Assembly (NCBI GenBank): GCA_947499555.1 | Contig: CANMOU010000001.1 | Span: 496,001-560,000 of the forward strand | Direction of reading: 5' to 3' | Length of the DNA stretch: 64,000 bases | Origin: an uncultured Roseovarius sp. | Lineage (GTDB): Bacteria > Pseudomonadota > Alphaproteobacteria > Rhodobacterales > Rhodobacteraceae | Part shown: positions 9,425-19,845 of the stretch, piece after piece | Layout of the letters: every line of letters begins with the position of its first letter | How positions within the stretch are numbered: the stretch's first letter is position 1 | Made by a program: the position numbers and the translations under genes | The notes under the pieces: model-generated | The model's database searches: none | Seen by the model: only the letters and a program-made list of their open reading frames with translations | What the model was told of the DNA's origin: nothing

Positions 9425-10968
9425 GTTCGTTCGACGCGAACTTTGCTTTCGGCTTCAAGGGTTTGGACCAGCGAGTTAAAGCGGGCTTCGGCCACTTCTC
9501 CAAACATCGGAACAGCCGCTTTCGACAGTCTCAGTGTCAGGTGTTTTTTCTTCGGCTTCCAGATCAGCTCTCCGAGGTTTTCGTCCTTGCGCAGCCAGAA
9601 CATTGCGGCAAATCGCATGGCTTTGCCCAGAACCTCGGCGCGATGTTCATCCTGTTGTGTGGCAAGCTTGGTCAGCGCCTCGAACCGTGTGCCCTCACGC
9701 TGATTGGAATAGCGGTGCATCAGGGCCAGACCCAGAAAGACCCGCTCGGCGTGTTTCAGACCACCTAGGTTGGCGCGCGTTGCGTTGTCGAAGCAATCTT
9801 CGGCGCGGTAATCGGGATGCGCGCGCCAGCTGACGTCATGCAAAAGGCACGCAGCCTTTATGATCCGCTGCTGATCCTTGGGCGTGGACCGGAAAAGCGG
9901 CTGGACGAAGTTGAACACCATCCGGCCATAGCCGGGCAGGCGGGCATCTTTGGCCTCGGCAAAGCGGCAGGCCTCGATTAACGGGTCGCGGTCGCGCAGG
10001 GCCTGCGGCATCTGCTCGTAAAGCAGACCCTCCCGAATGCCGTAGCTCGAAACGGCAATGTCTCGGGGCTTGAAGGTTTTAACCACCTGTCGCAACACAT
10101 CAATCGCAATGACGGCGAGGACCATCCGCGCCGAGGAGACGCCAGCACGCTGGCGCAGTTCCTCGTGATTGCATTCGTTCATATAGGCCGCAGTCGCGCG
10201 GACCGATTTGGCGCTCATCCGGTATTCATGCAGCACATGAAGCGGATAGCCCCGCCGTTCCATGTCTATCTTGGCAATCGCGCGCCAGGAGCCGCCGACA
10301 AGGAAAAGCCGGTTCTTCTGCTCGCCCATTTGATCATACATGGTACCCAGCGTGTCGCGGATATGGGCGCGGCGGGCTCGTCGGCCGCCTTTGATATCCT
10401 TGAGTTTGAGTGGGCCGAGCGGCGAAGTCAGCCGTTTGCCCACCTTGCCGCCGTCGATCTCGGCCAGTTCCATGGAAGAGCCGCCAATGTCGCAGACAAG
10501 CCCGTATGACCCGGGCCAGCCCAGCAAAACGCCTTGCGCCGAAAGACGCGCCTCTTCTTCACCATCCACGACCCATAGCTGGATACCCGTTTCGCGCTCA
10601 ACCTCGTCACGGAAGGCGGCACCGTCTTCGGCTTCCCGGATTGCGGCGGTGGAAACGGCGGTGAGGGGGCCATCACAAATGTTGTCTGCCAAGAGACGAA
10701 AGCGCCTGAGAGCTGACAGCGCGCGGGCGCGCCCCTCGGGGTTCAGACGCCCGCTCTCGGACAGGCCTGCGCCAAGCGCGCACATGATTTTCTCGTTATA
10801 GAAATAGGCCGGGCTGCGCGCCGCGCCGTCAAACACCACAAGGCGAACCGAGTTCGAGCCGACATCGACCACGCCGACCCGGCTTAGCGCCTTGGCCCGG
10901 GGATCATTAAAGAGCGGGCGACCAAAGGGTCCCCAATCGCTCTGCGCGGCGTCGGTTGGTCCGTCCAT
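9421..10968 (-). CDS. ppx: Exopolyphosphatase, Ppx/GppA family
   Basis: Removes terminal phosphates from polyphosphate. The 515-residue protein has the ASKHA phosphate-1 motif (VVDVGSNSVRLVVFDG), phosphate-2 motif (VCDIGGSSMELAEI) and a C-terminal HD-like helical domain (LLHDVSWRAHPDYR). The ATG at 10968 is chosen; an in-frame TTG at 11025, one base after the ppk stop, would add 19 residues. The ppk gene is directly upstream on the same strand, giving the classic opposing ppk-ppx pair. Confidence 0.9.
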   Translation of the reverse strand: MDGPTDAAQSDWGPFGRPLFNDPRAKALSRVGVVDVGSNSVRLVVFDGAARSPAYFYNEKIMCALGAGLSESGRLNPEGRARALSALRRFRLLADNICDGPLTAVSTAAIREAEDGAAFRDEVERETGIQLWVVDGEEEARLSAQGVLLGWPGSYGLVCDIGGSSMELAEIDGGKVGKRLTSPLGPLKLKDIKGGRRARRAHIRDTLGTMYDQMGEQKNRLFLVGGSWRAIAKIDMERRGYPLHVLHEYRMSAKSVRATAAYMNECNHEELRQRAGVSSARMVLAVIAIDVLRQVVKTFKPRDIAVSSYGIREGLLYEQMPQALRDRDPLIEACRFAEAKDARLPGYGRMVFNFVQPLFRSTPKDQQRIIKAACLLHDVSWRAHPDYRAEDCFDNATRANLGGLKHAERVFLGLALMHRYSNQREGTRFEALTKLATQQDEHRAEVLGKAMRFAAMFWLRKDENLGELIWKPKKKHLTLRLSKAAVPMFGEVAEARFNSLVQTLEAESKVRVERT

Positions 10969-11026
10969 CACATCCCCGGTTCTGCTGATCTGTTTATGCG
11001 TCACCCGTAGCGGCAGGGTCAACAAA

Positions 11027-13201
11027 TCAGTCTTCGGTATGCGTCAGTTTTGGCACATCCGATGCACCGGCCGAGCCTCGGCCCGACAAAGACGGATTTT
11101 CCATGAAGAAGCGATGGCAATTAAAGGCAAACTCGCCTGCGGGGATCACAGCACGGTTGAAGCGGCCTTCGGGCGACATGACCCAGCTTTGTGCCACATC
11201 CGCCATGTTGGCCGCCATGATCTGGCTGACGATCTGGGCCTTCACGGTTTTGTTCGTGATTTCCACGAGCGTCTCCACCCGGCGATTGAGGTTCCGGCTC
11301 ATCCAATCGGCGGAGCTGATAAAGACACTGGCCTTGTTTGACGGAAGCGCTTTGCCATTGCCGAAACACACAATGCGTGAATGCTCCAGAAACCGGCCAA
11401 TGACCGATTTGACACGGATGTTTTCACTCAGCCCCTTGATGCCGGGCCTGAGCCCGCAGATGCCACGCACCACAAGGCTGATCTTCACACCGGCCTGGCT
11501 CGCCTCATAAAGCGCGTCAATAACGTCACGTTCGATCAGCGAGTTCATCTTGGCCCAGATCTCGGCAGGCTTGCCAGCCTTGGCATTGGCAATCTCGTGC
11601 TGGATCATCTCGATCAGCTTCGGTTTCATCCCGGCAGGTGAAATTGCCAGGTTTTCAAGCATTTCCGGCTGGGCATAACCCGACAGAAAGTTGAAAACCT
11701 TGGTGGCATCGCGCCCAAGCGCCGGATCACAGGTGAAGAAGCTCAGATCGGTGTAAATCTTGGCGGTGTCAGGATGATAATTGCCGGTGCCGTAATGCGT
11801 ATAAGTAACCAGGCTGTCACCTTCGCGGCGCACCACGGTCGAGATCTTGGCATGCGTCTTGAGATCCATGAACCCGTAGACAACATGAGCGCCCGCGCGT
11901 TCGAGGCGCCGCGATTGCCGGATATTCGCGGCCTCGTCGAAGCGCGCCTTGAGTTCGACAAGCGCGGTGACCGATTTGCCATCCTCGGCCGCCTCGCAGA
12001 GCGCCTCGACAATGGGTGATTTTTTCGAGGTTCGGTAAAGCGTCTGTTTGATCGCCACGACATCGGGGTCGCGCGCCGCCTGGCTCAGAAACCGCACCAC
12101 CATGTCGAAGGTCTCATAAGGGTGATGCAACAGCATGTCCTTTTGGCGGATGGCCGCAAACATGTCGCCGTCGTGATCCTGCACGCGTTCGGGCACTCGT
12201 GGTGTGAAACTGGGCCACAAAAGATCAGGCCGGCTGTCGATGACCAACTCTTTGAGATCGGCAAGCCCGATCATGCCTTCTACCTCGACCACCTCATAGG
12301 TTTTGACGTCAAGCTCGCGCATGATCGTGCGTCGCAAATCTTCAGGCGCCCCCAAGGACATCTTGAGGCGGACAACCTCGCCTCGGCGGCGGCGCTTGAG
12401 TGCCACCTCAAACTCGCGCACCAGGTCTTCGGCCTCTTCCTCGACTTCCAGGTCGCTGTCGCGCAGAACCCGGAAGTTGCAATGCGCCTTGTAGCTGTAG
12501 CCGGGGAAGAGGTGTCGCAGATGCAAAAGCAGCAGTTCTTCGAGCGGCAGCACGCGATGCTCGCCCGGCTCGGACGGCAGCGTCACGAAACGGTCGATCT
12601 GCGCCGGGATCGGCAACAACGCCTGCAAGGGGCGCTTGTCCGATTTCCGTTCCATCTGCAGCGCAAGGGAATAGCCCAGGTTCGGGATGAACGGGAACGG
12701 ATGCGCGGGATCAATGGCCAGTGGCGAGAGAACCGGAAAAACCTTGGACAGGAACGTCTCTTCGAGAAAGCTTTGATCCTGTTCGCTGAGGCCCGTGCCA
12801 TCCAGGATCGAGATATTCTCCGCCTCCATCTCTTTGCGAAGAGATTGCAGGGTGTCCTGCTGGTCGGCAAGAAGCTTACGGGCGTCCTCGTCAATCAGAA
12901 CCAGTTGCTCGGCCGGTGTCAGCCCGTCGATGCCCGGTGTCATATTGCCCGCATGGGCAAGCTCGCGTAGACCGGCGACGCGCACATTGTAGAATTCGTC
13001 CAAATTGGTCGCGGAGATCGACAGGAAGCGCAGCCGCTCCAGAAGGGGGACGCGCGGGTTCTTGGCCTCTTCCAGAACACGCCAGTTGAACCCAAGCCAA
13101 CTGAGCTCGCGGTTGTAAAATCGCGCAGGCCCCGACACGTCCAGGCCGTCTGGCATGGCCGGGTCGGGAAAAGGGGACTGAAGAAAATCTGCGTTGCTCA
13201 T
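11027..13201 (-). CDS. ppk: Polyphosphate kinase 1
   Basis: Makes polyphosphate from ATP by a phospho-histidine intermediate. The 724-residue protein shows the N-domain entry ([20 protein letters not shown]), the catalytic region with [19 protein letters not shown], and the late conserved stretch [15 protein letters not shown] followed by [10 protein letters not shown]-like residues. Upstream by 51 bases lies hdaA and downstream ppx, all on the minus strand. A second, unrelated polyphosphate kinase (PPK2) is encoded 18 kb away. Confidence 0.96.
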   Translation of the reverse strand: MSNADFLQSPFPDPAMPDGLDVSGPARFYNRELSWLGFNWRVLEEAKNPRVPLLERLRFLSISATNLDEFYNVRVAGLRELAHAGNMTPGIDGLTPAEQLVLIDEDARKLLADQQDTLQSLRKEMEAENISILDGTGLSEQDQSFLEETFLSKVFPVLSPLAIDPAHPFPFIPNLGYSLALQMERKSDKRPLQALLPIPAQIDRFVTLPSEPGEHRVLPLEELLLLHLRHLFPGYSYKAHCNFRVLRDSDLEVEEEAEDLVREFEVALKRRRRGEVVRLKMSLGAPEDLRRTIMRELDVKTYEVVEVEGMIGLADLKELVIDSRPDLLWPSFTPRVPERVQDHDGDMFAAIRQKDMLLHHPYETFDMVVRFLSQAARDPDVVAIKQTLYRTSKKSPIVEALCEAAEDGKSVTALVELKARFDEAANIRQSRRLERAGAHVVYGFMDLKTHAKISTVVRREGDSLVTYTHYGTGNYHPDTAKIYTDLSFFTCDPALGRDATKVFNFLSGYAQPEMLENLAISPAGMKPKLIEMIQHEIANAKAGKPAEIWAKMNSLIERDVIDALYEASQAGVKISLVVRGICGLRPGIKGLSENIRVKSVIGRFLEHSRIVCFGNGKALPSNKASVFISSADWMSRNLNRRVETLVEITNKTVKAQIVSQIMAANMADVAQSWVMSPEGRFNRAVIPAGEFAFNCHRFFMENPSLSGRGSAGASDVPKLTHTED

Positions 13202-13252
13202 CCGGGGTTTATGTCGGGTTTTGGTAACGGAAAGATGACGAGTGTGCCTGTA

Positions 13253-13924
13253 TCAGTCCGTCTTGTCCAGAACCTCTTTGGCCAACGCACGGGTGACGGC
13301 ACGCCCTTGCGCCAGAGCGGCGCTGTCGAGTGCCTCGACCATCTTTCGCGCAGCGGCACAAGAGCGATCAATGCGGCGCACGAGGTAGGGCAGCACATCG
13401 GCATGCGGCACGACCTGCCTGTCGTAAAAAAGCTTCGCCATAAGCGCTGTGAGAAGTGCATCATCGGGTGGCTCAAGTGCGGCGACCGGCGTGGCCTGAA
13501 GCCGACTGGCCAGATCAGGCAGGGAAATGGGCCAGTAATTCGGCGCATCCTGCCCTGTGAAAAGAAGGCTTTGTCCCTCTGCCAGTGCGAGGTTGTGCAA
13601 GTGAAACAACGCTTCCTCGGCCTCTGGCTGAGCGTTCAGCCGGTCACAGTTCTCCACTGCCACCGGGGCCTCTGCCAAGTCAGGAATATCCGCGCCTGCG
13701 AGGTCGGGCGCTTCAATGATCCGAGCGCTGGAAAGCGTTGCCCAGACATGCACCAGATGTGTCTTTCCCGACGCTTCTGCGCCGACAAGCGCAAGTTTTC
13801 GGCCCGGCCAGTTGTGCCATCCTTCGATCATGGCCACGGCATTTGCATTGGCGGCGGAAACGAAAAACTCTTCGCGCCCGTGAGCGGTTCTGACGGGCAA
13901 ATCGAAGCTGAGCTGTCGTACCAT
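13253..13924 (-). CDS. hdaA: DnaA-homologous regulatory ATPase HdaA
   Basis: A 223-residue DnaA-like AAA+ protein without the DnaA DNA-binding domain, which together with the beta clamp stimulates DnaA-ATP hydrolysis and prevents over-initiation. Seen: the N-terminal clamp-binding peptide (RQLSFDLP), Walker A (VGAEASGKTHLVH) and a sensor region (DLASRLQATPV). The start codon overlaps the stop of the upstream permease gene as TAATG. Confidence 0.88.
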   Translation of the reverse strand: MVRQLSFDLPVRTAHGREEFFVSAANANAVAMIEGWHNWPGRKLALVGAEASGKTHLVHVWATLSSARIIEAPDLAGADIPDLAEAPVAVENCDRLNAQPEAEEALFHLHNLALAEGQSLLFTGQDAPNYWPISLPDLASRLQATPVAALEPPDDALLTALMAKLFYDRQVVPHADVLPYLVRRIDRSCAAARKMVEALDSAALAQGRAVTRALAKEVLDKTD

Positions 13925-15009
13925 TATTCGGCGTCCTGCTCCGGCCCTGGCTTTTGCGGTTCCAATCCGCGATAAAGCTTGCTGCCAAGATACTGCCCGG
14001 TGGCAAAACGCGCCAGAACGCCAATTGCGGCGGCCACCGGAACGGCAACAAGCATGCCGACAAAGCCGAAAAGCGCACCAAAGACCGACAGCGCAAAGAT
14101 AAGCCAGACCGGGTGCAGGCCCACGGAGCTGCCCACAAGCTTGGGCGTCAGCACGTTGCCTTCAAGCACCTGGCCGATCATGAAGATCCCGGCCACCAGC
14201 CCGATCGACACCCAATCGCCCCAGAACTGGAACAAGGCAAGGCCAATAGCCAGTGCGCCGCCCAGCAAGGCACCGATGTAAGGGATAAAGGTGATCAGGC
14301 CGGCAAAGGCTCCGACGACAAGGCCAAATTGCAGCCCGACCGCCATAAGCGCCACGGCATAGTAAGTTCCGAGCACAAGACAAACCGTCCCCATTCCCCG
14401 GATAAAGGCCGCGAGCGTTTTGTCGATCTCGTGGGCCAGCTGGCGGATCACCGGCGCATGGTCGCGCGGCAGAAGGCGGTCAATCTCGGCGACCATCCGG
14501 TCCCAATCATAGAGCAGGTAGAAGGCCACGACGGGCACGATGACCAGCAGAACAACGACGTTGATCAGCGAAGACACGGAAGACAGAACTGTCTCAATCA
14601 ACTGCCCGCCGCGTTCCTGAATGGTTTCGCCGACCGCAATAAGAGATTTGCGCACGGTCGATGTCTCATCCACGATTTGCGGGAAGCGGTCTGTCAAAAA
14701 GACCTGCAAGTCATTGAAAAGCTGAGGCGCGATATTGATCAGGTTGGCGGTCTGCTCGACCAGGGTCGGGATGACCAGTAGCGCCATGATCACAAAGATC
14801 ATCAACGCAAAGAGCGTGATGATCGTGACCGATACCGCGCGCGAAAAGCCCATCTTTTCAAGGCGATCCGCAACGGGATCAAGGAAATAAGCGATGGCGC
14901 CGCCAAGCACAAAGGGCAGGATTACATCGCCCAGAAACCACAGCAGTAGGAAGAAAAAGACCGAGGCAATGCCCCAGTATTTCAGCTGCGTCGAAACAGG
15001 AAGTGCCAT
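13924..15009 (-). CDS. AI-2E family transporter (PerM-type permease)
   Basis: A 361-residue integral membrane protein with seven to eight predicted segments, beginning with the typical double hydrophobic hairpin (YWGIASVFFFLLLWFLGDVILPFVLGG, given here as residues 8-34 region) and ending with the conserved GxxLGxxLxxP-like core (EGNVLTPKLVGSSVGLHPVW). Family members export small molecules or act as Na+/H+ antiporters; substrate unknown. It is translationally coupled to hdaA, an arrangement common in alphaproteobacteria. Confidence 0.88.
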   Translation of the reverse strand: MALPVSTQLKYWGIASVFFFLLLWFLGDVILPFVLGGAIAYFLDPVADRLEKMGFSRAVSVTIITLFALMIFVIMALLVIPTLVEQTANLINIAPQLFNDLQVFLTDRFPQIVDETSTVRKSLIAVGETIQERGGQLIETVLSSVSSLINVVVLLVIVPVVAFYLLYDWDRMVAEIDRLLPRDHAPVIRQLAHEIDKTLAAFIRGMGTVCLVLGTYYAVALMAVGLQFGLVVGAFAGLITFIPYIGALLGGALAIGLALFQFWGDWVSIGLVAGIFMIGQVLEGNVLTPKLVGSSVGLHPVWLIFALSVFGALFGFVGMLVAVPVAAAIGVLARFATGQYLGSKLYRGLEPQKPGPEQDAE

Positions 15010-15061
15010 AAACCCTCGAAATGCGTTTTCTTACACATTGCGTATGCCGGGCGGCGTTGCA

Positions 15062-15086
15062 AGGGGCGCTCGTAAAGAACGCCCCT
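15062..15086 (-). terminator. Hairpin downstream of the fasciclin gene
   Basis: A perfect 7-base-pair inverted repeat (AGGGGCG at 15062-15068, CGCCCCT at 15080-15086) lies just after the fasciclin gene stop and before the AI-2E permease gene. There is no clear T-run on the minus strand, so termination would be weak; it could also stabilise the 3' end. Confidence 0.45.
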
Positions 15087-15103
15087 CGAAACCTCAGAAA
15101 ATC

Positions 15104-15619
15104 TTAGTGGCAGGCAGGGCGGGTGCCTGGCAACAACACTTTGTCGACGACGTGGATCACGCCGTTCGACGCTTTGATGTCGGCGATCACGACGTTGGCG
15201 GTTTCGCCAGTGCCGTCGGCAATGCTCACACCGCTGGAATCTTTGGTGATGCACAGACGCTCGGACGCGAGAACTGGCTTGAAGTAGTTTGAACCGGCCG
15301 GGATATTGGCTGCGGACAGCTTGCGGTCATCGACGTGATAGAGCAGCACGTTGGTCAGCTGGTCTTTGTTTTCGGGCTTCAGAAGGGTCTCGACTGTGCC
15401 CTCGGGAAGCGCGGCGAATGCGTCGTTAACAGGCGCGTAAACGGTAAATGGGCCGGGGCCGGACAGCGTTTCGGCCAGACCTGCGGCCTGAACGGCGGCC
15501 ACGAGAGTGGAAAAACGTTCATCCCCTGCTGCGATCTCAACAATGTTGGCGGCCTTCGCGCCGGTTGCCAGTGTTACGGCCGTTGCGGCCACTGCGGCAA
15601 TCTTGAAGATCGATTTCAT
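15104..15619 (-). CDS. Fasciclin (FAS1) domain secreted protein
   Basis: A 171-residue protein with a signal peptide (MKSIFKIAAVAATAVTLATGAKA) and one FAS1 domain showing the H1 and H2 boxes (FTVYAPVNDAFAALPEGT; NGVIHVVDKVLLP). Two Cys residues, one in RLCITKD and one near the C-terminus (RPACH), could form a disulfide. The start at 15619 has an AGAGGT site upstream; longer versions starting at 15703 would read through the structured leader. Probably an extracytoplasmic adhesion-type protein. Confidence 0.88.
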   Translation of the reverse strand: MKSIFKIAAVAATAVTLATGAKAANIVEIAAGDERFSTLVAAVQAAGLAETLSGPGPFTVYAPVNDAFAALPEGTVETLLKPENKDQLTNVLLYHVDDRKLSAANIPAGSNYFKPVLASERLCITKDSSGVSIADGTGETANVVIADIKASNGVIHVVDKVLLPGTRPACH

Positions 15620-15644
15620 TTCTAGTACCTCTTTTTTGCTAGCA

Positions 15645-15713
15645 TGCTCTGTGCATGTGCATAGAGCTACGCGGATACGTGCGGATCGGTTCACTTTCCG
15701 CACGTATCTTTTT
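15645..15713 (+). promoter_or_regulatory. Double hairpin with T-run in the proS leader (attenuator or small RNA end)
   Basis: Two consecutive stem-loops precede proS. The first, 15645-15666, pairs 9 of 10 bases with a two-base loop. The second has perfect 12-base arms (15674-15685 and 15697-15708) followed directly by TTTTT at 15709-15713, which is a textbook intrinsic terminator on the plus strand. No plus-strand gene lies upstream to be terminated, so it would end a leader transcript or a short RNA before proS. Confidence 0.6.
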
Positions 15714-15807
15714 GTGCCGGGCGCACATTCCCGCCGATCCCGTCTTGTTTCATTTGGACCAAGGTCATAAACGGGACCGAACGCCAGTTTTGAAGATGAG
15801 AGTGCCC

Positions 15808-17199
15808 ATGCGCCTGTCCCGTTATTTCCTGCCTGTGTTGAAGGAAACGCCGTCCGAGGCTCAGATTGCCAGCCACAGACTGATGCTGCGGGCGGGCATG
15901 ATCAAACAGTCGAGCGCGGGGATTTATTCCTGGCTTCCGCTGGGCTTCAAAGTTTTGCGCAAGCTGGAAAATATCGTCCACGAAGAACAAATGCGCGCGG
16001 GCCATATCCCGATGCTCATGCCCACGTTGCAATCCGCCGATCTGTGGCGCGAAAGCGGGCGCTATGACGATTATGGCGAGGAAATGCTGCGCATCCGCGA
16101 CCGGCATGATCGCGATATGCTCTACGGTCCGACCAACGAGGAACTGATCACCGATATCTTCCGCGCCCATGTGGGCAGCTACAAGGACCTGCCGCTAACA
16201 CTCTACCATATCCAGTGGAAGTTCCGCGACGAGATCCGGCCGCGCTTTGGCGTGATGCGGGGGCGCGAATTCTTCATGAAGGACGGCTACAATTTCGATT
16301 TGACCAAAGAAGACGCGCTGCATTCCTACAACCGCCATTTGGTAAGTTATCTGCGCACCTATGAGCGTATGGGCCTGCAGGCTATCCCGATGCGCGCCGA
16401 TGGCGGGCCGATTGGGGGCGACTACACCCACGAGTTCCTCGTTCTGGCCGAAACGGGCGAATCCGAAGTGTTCTATGACAGCGAGATCACCGATCTGCGC
16501 TTTGGCGACCGCGAGATTGACTATGACAGCCACGAAGCCTGCCAGGCCGTGCTTGAGGAGTTCACGTCTCGCTATGCGCGCACCGATGAGACCCATGACG
16601 AGGCGCTGTTCAATGAGATCCCCGAAGTGCGGCGGCGCTCGGCGCGGGGGATCGAAGTGGGGCAAATCTTCTATTTCGGCACCAAGTATTCCGAACCGAT
16701 GGGGGCCACCGTGCAGGGCCCCGACGGCAAGCCGGTGCCGGTGCATATGGGCAGCCACGGCATTGGCGTGAGCCGTCTGATTGGTGCGATCATCGAGGCC
16801 AGCCATGACGAGAATGGCATCATCTGGCCCGAGGGCGTCACGCCGTTCCATGCCGGCATCGTGAACCTCAAGCAAGGCGATGCCGAGGCCGATGCGGCCT
16901 GTGACGCGCTTTACACCTCGCTCACTGCTTTGGGCCTTGAGCCACTTTACGATGACCGCGATGAGCGGGCCGGGGGTAAGTTTGCCACTATGGATCTGAT
17001 TGGTCTGCCCTGGCGGATCACTGTGGGGCCAAGGGGGCTCAAGAACGGTGTTGTCGAGCTCACAAGCCGCAGAACCGGCGAAAGCGAAGAGATGCCGCCG
17101 GAAAAAGCCATTGAAAAGATTGCGGAAATCTATGCGCCGCATCACCGGAGCGTGGCGGTAGAGCCTATGGCACAGCGCAGTTTCCACACCTGGCTTTAA
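15808..17199 (+). CDS. proS: Prolyl-tRNA synthetase, short form lacking the editing insert
   Basis: Charges tRNA-Pro. At 463 residues it lacks the roughly 180-residue INS editing domain; class II motif regions are visible ([46 protein letters not shown]) with a C-terminal anticodon-binding domain. This compact form is usual in alphaproteobacteria and mitochondria. [15 protein letters not shown] is taken as the N-terminus (ATG 15808); an in-frame ATG at 15796 is possible. The upstream terminator-like hairpin may regulate it. Confidence 0.95.
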   Translation: MRLSRYFLPVLKETPSEAQIASHRLMLRAGMIKQSSAGIYSWLPLGFKVLRKLENIVHEEQMRAGHIPMLMPTLQSADLWRESGRYDDYGEEMLRIRDRHDRDMLYGPTNEELITDIFRAHVGSYKDLPLTLYHIQWKFRDEIRPRFGVMRGREFFMKDGYNFDLTKEDALHSYNRHLVSYLRTYERMGLQAIPMRADGGPIGGDYTHEFLVLAETGESEVFYDSEITDLRFGDREIDYDSHEACQAVLEEFTSRYARTDETHDEALFNEIPEVRRRSARGIEVGQIFYFGTKYSEPMGATVQGPDGKPVPVHMGSHGIGVSRLIGAIIEASHDENGIIWPEGVTPFHAGIVNLKQGDAEADAACDALYTSLTALGLEPLYDDRDERAGGKFATMDLIGLPWRITVGPRGLKNGVVELTSRRTGESEEMPPEKAIEKIAEIYAPHHRSVAVEPMAQRSFHTWL

Positions 17200-17243
17200 A
17201 TGCTATACTGGCCTCAATAATAAAAAGAACGAGGCAGGCAGAT

Positions 17244-17750
17244 ATGATTAGAGCACTCGCTTTGGCGGGCGGCATGGCCGCTTGTGCAGGGTTTTCCCAG
17301 TTTCCTGAATACTCACAACAATACTATCAGCGCCTGTCCGGCGCTGTGGATGAACTGGCGGTGATCGTGGCCGATTTTGACCGGGACGCCTCGGCGGTTG
17401 GTCTGGATCGAGGGGCCGCTCTGGCACAGCTTGAACTTGGCTCGGCGATGGGCGAGGCGCGGGCACTCTCGATGTCACGGGTCTTCAAGCGCCATGACCG
17501 GCTCAGCGAAGATTTGTACCAGCTGCGGGGGCGCACCTCTCTTGAACGGGCCTTTACGCCATGGCGTTTCACCGAGCCGAAACTTGCGCAGGAAACCCTC
17601 GCCGATTTCCGGCCCGCGGTGCCGCTTTCTTTTGAAGGCATCGGGTTTGCGGCGATGGGTTTGGCCATGGGCTACGCATCGGTCAGCTTTCTGCTTAGCC
17701 TTCTGGCAAGAGCGTTTCGGCGCAAGAAAAGAGAGCCGCTGGCAGGGTAA
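17244..17750 (+). CDS. DUF2937 family membrane protein
   Basis: A 168-residue protein with one hydrophobic segment at each end and a central helical region, matching the DUF2937 pattern (FSQFPEYSQQYYQRLSGAVDEL). Both termini membrane-anchored suggests a periplasmic loop. TATACT-like promoter sequence occurs about 35 bases upstream. Function unknown. Confidence 0.78.
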   Translation: MIRALALAGGMAACAGFSQFPEYSQQYYQRLSGAVDELAVIVADFDRDASAVGLDRGAALAQLELGSAMGEARALSMSRVFKRHDRLSEDLYQLRGRTSLERAFTPWRFTEPKLAQETLADFRPAVPLSFEGIGFAAMGLAMGYASVSFLLSLLARAFRRKKREPLAG

Positions 17751-17837
17751 GGGGCCAAAACCGTCCCGTGATGCGTTCCGCTTGACCCCGGCGCGCATGT
17801 TGAGCAATGTCCGCGCAAAGAAAAACCCGAGGTCGAA

Positions 17838-19148
17838 GTGGCAGCCCAAACCGCCCCGTTTTCCCGTTTTGAATGGATGATCGCATGGCGTTATCTACGC
17901 GCCAAACGCGCCGAGGGCGGCGTGAGCGTGATGACATGGATCAGCCTGATTGGCATCACTCTGGCGGTCTTTGCACTGATTGCAACGCTTTCTGTGCGCT
18001 CGGGTTTTCGCGCGGAATTTGTCGATACGATCCTTGGCTCAAATGCCCATGTCACCGTTTATAGCGTCGGCACGATGAATGAGGCGGGCCGGCTGGATCG
18101 GTCTATCCCCAATTACGCCGAGATGGCCGACCGCGTGCGCGAGGTCGAGGGCGTGACGCGCGTGGCGCCGCTTGTCAAAGGGCAGGTGATGGCCAATTCG
18201 CGCGCTCTTAACGCCGGGGTACAAGTCTTTGGAATAGAATACAAAGATATGTTGACTCTACCTCGAATTGCCGATCCGGAAACAGGCTTGGGCAATATCG
18301 AAGACTTTAATGCCAACCCGGAAGAAAGTCTTGATCGGCCGATCGCCATCGGATCGGGCGTGGCACGGACTTTGGGTGTTGGTGTTGGCGACAAGATCAA
18401 GCTGATCAATCCCAACGGTAATCAGACCGCCTTTGGCACCAGCCCGCGCATTAACGCCTATGACGTGGTCTATATCTTCTCCGCCGGGCGTTATGACATC
18501 GACCAAGTGCGCGTTTACCTGCCGTTTGAAGAGGCGCAGAGTTTCTTCAACCGCGAAGACAAGGCCGACGAGCTTGAGGTCATGGTCACCGACCCTGAGG
18601 CGGTGGATGACATGAACCTGGCTCTTTTACGTGCAGCAGGCGATGGCTCGCAGGTGTGGACCTGGCGCGATGCAAGCGGTGGCTTTCTGCGCGCTCTGGA
18701 GGTCGAGGACAACGTGATGTTCATCATCCTGTCGATCCTTGTGCTGATTGCCGCCATGAACATCACGAGCGGATTGATCATGCTGGTAAAAAACAAGGGT
18801 CGCGACATCGGCATCCTGCGCACCATGGGCCTCACAGAAGGGTCCGTTCTGCGGGTGTTCTTTATCTGTGGTGCAATGACGGGTGTGCTAGGCACGATCT
18901 TTGGCGTGATCCTTGGCGTGCTCTTTGCCACCTATATCGACCCGCTCTTCAGCTTTGTGAATTACATGATGGGCGGCGGGGTATGGGACCCGTCGATCCG
19001 GGGCATTTACCAATTGCCGGCCAAGCTTGAGTTCTGGGATGTGATGTCCGCCATTGGCCTGTCGCTGGGGCTTAGTTTCATCGTCACGATCTTCCCGGCA
19101 AGGCGCGCGGCGCGTATGAACCCGGTTGAGGCGCTGCGCTATGAGTGA
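17838..19148 (+). CDS. lolC: Lipoprotein-releasing ABC transporter permease, LolC/E type
   Basis: A 436-residue inner-membrane subunit that, with LolD, extracts outer-membrane lipoproteins for LolA. One N-terminal segment, a large periplasmic domain (about residues 50-270), and three C-terminal segments in the FtsX-like domain are seen ([22 protein letters not shown]). Start is GTG at 17838 with an AGG upstream. One permease gene serves as LolC and LolE in alphaproteobacteria. lolD overlaps its end by eight bases. Confidence 0.92.
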   Translation: MAAQTAPFSRFEWMIAWRYLRAKRAEGGVSVMTWISLIGITLAVFALIATLSVRSGFRAEFVDTILGSNAHVTVYSVGTMNEAGRLDRSIPNYAEMADRVREVEGVTRVAPLVKGQVMANSRALNAGVQVFGIEYKDMLTLPRIADPETGLGNIEDFNANPEESLDRPIAIGSGVARTLGVGVGDKIKLINPNGNQTAFGTSPRINAYDVVYIFSAGRYDIDQVRVYLPFEEAQSFFNREDKADELEVMVTDPEAVDDMNLALLRAAGDGSQVWTWRDASGGFLRALEVEDNVMFIILSILVLIAAMNITSGLIMLVKNKGRDIGILRTMGLTEGSVLRVFFICGAMTGVLGTIFGVILGVLFATYIDPLFSFVNYMMGGGVWDPSIRGIYQLPAKLEFWDVMSAIGLSLGLSFIVTIFPARRAARMNPVEALRYE

Positions 19149-19824
19149 CGTGATGCTGCGCCTGTCGGGGCTCCACAAGAGCTACAACAAGGGCAAATCC
19201 AACGCGGTCACGGTGCTGCAAGACGCGTCGCTTGATATCAACACAGGCGAGATGGTGGCCCTTGTGGCCCCCTCTGGAGCTGGCAAATCCACGCTTTTGC
19301 ATATCGCGGGCCTGCTTGACACACCTGATAGGGGCTCGGTTGAGATCGGGGGGGTCGCAATGACTGGTCTTTCAGATCGCCGACGCACCATCGCACGACG
19401 TCAGGACGTGGGCTTTGTCTATCAGTTTCATCATTTGCTGCCCGAATTTACCGCTGCTGAAAACATCATCCTGCCGCAGCTCGCCAATGGCATTGCGCAA
19501 TCACAAGCGGAGGCGAGGGCACAAGACCTTCTGGCCCGCGTCGGAGTGGCCGACCGCGCCAGCCATCGCCCCTCGGCCATGTCAGGCGGCGAACAGCAGC
19601 GCGTGGCCTTCTGCCGGGCGCTGGCAAATGCGCCGCGCCTGCTTCTGGCCGATGAGCCGACGGGCAACCTCGATCCGGGCACATCCGATCAGGTGTTCGA
19701 GGCGTTGATGGAACTTGTACGCGGCACAGGCCTTGCCGCGCTCATCGCCACGCATAACCTCGAGCTTGCCGCCCGCATGGACCGTGTGGTGAAGCTAGAA
19801 GGCGGTCAGGTCGTCGCCACGTAA
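19141..19824 (+). CDS. lolD: Lipoprotein-releasing ABC transporter ATPase LolD
   Basis: A 227-residue ABC ATPase with Walker A (APSGAGKST), Q-loop ([12 protein letters not shown]), signature (MSGGEQQR), Walker B ([12 protein letters not shown]) and H-loop His (ATHN). The HHLLPEF stretch is typical of LolD/MacB-type ATPases. Start ATG 19141 overlaps the lolC stop. It energises lipoprotein release with LolC. Confidence 0.94.
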   Translation: MSDVMLRLSGLHKSYNKGKSNAVTVLQDASLDINTGEMVALVAPSGAGKSTLLHIAGLLDTPDRGSVEIGGVAMTGLSDRRRTIARRQDVGFVYQFHHLLPEFTAAENIILPQLANGIAQSQAEARAQDLLARVGVADRASHRPSAMSGGEQQRVAFCRALANAPRLLLADEPTGNLDPGTSDQVFEALMELVRGTGLAALIATHNLELAARMDRVVKLEGGQVVAT

Positions 19825-19845
19825 GTGCAGAAACGGGAGAATGGC

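Noticed and set aside
12122-12970. 282-codon plus-strand open frame
   Set aside because: Antisense shadow of ppk.
16195-17187. 330-codon minus-strand open frame
   Set aside because: Antisense shadow of proS.
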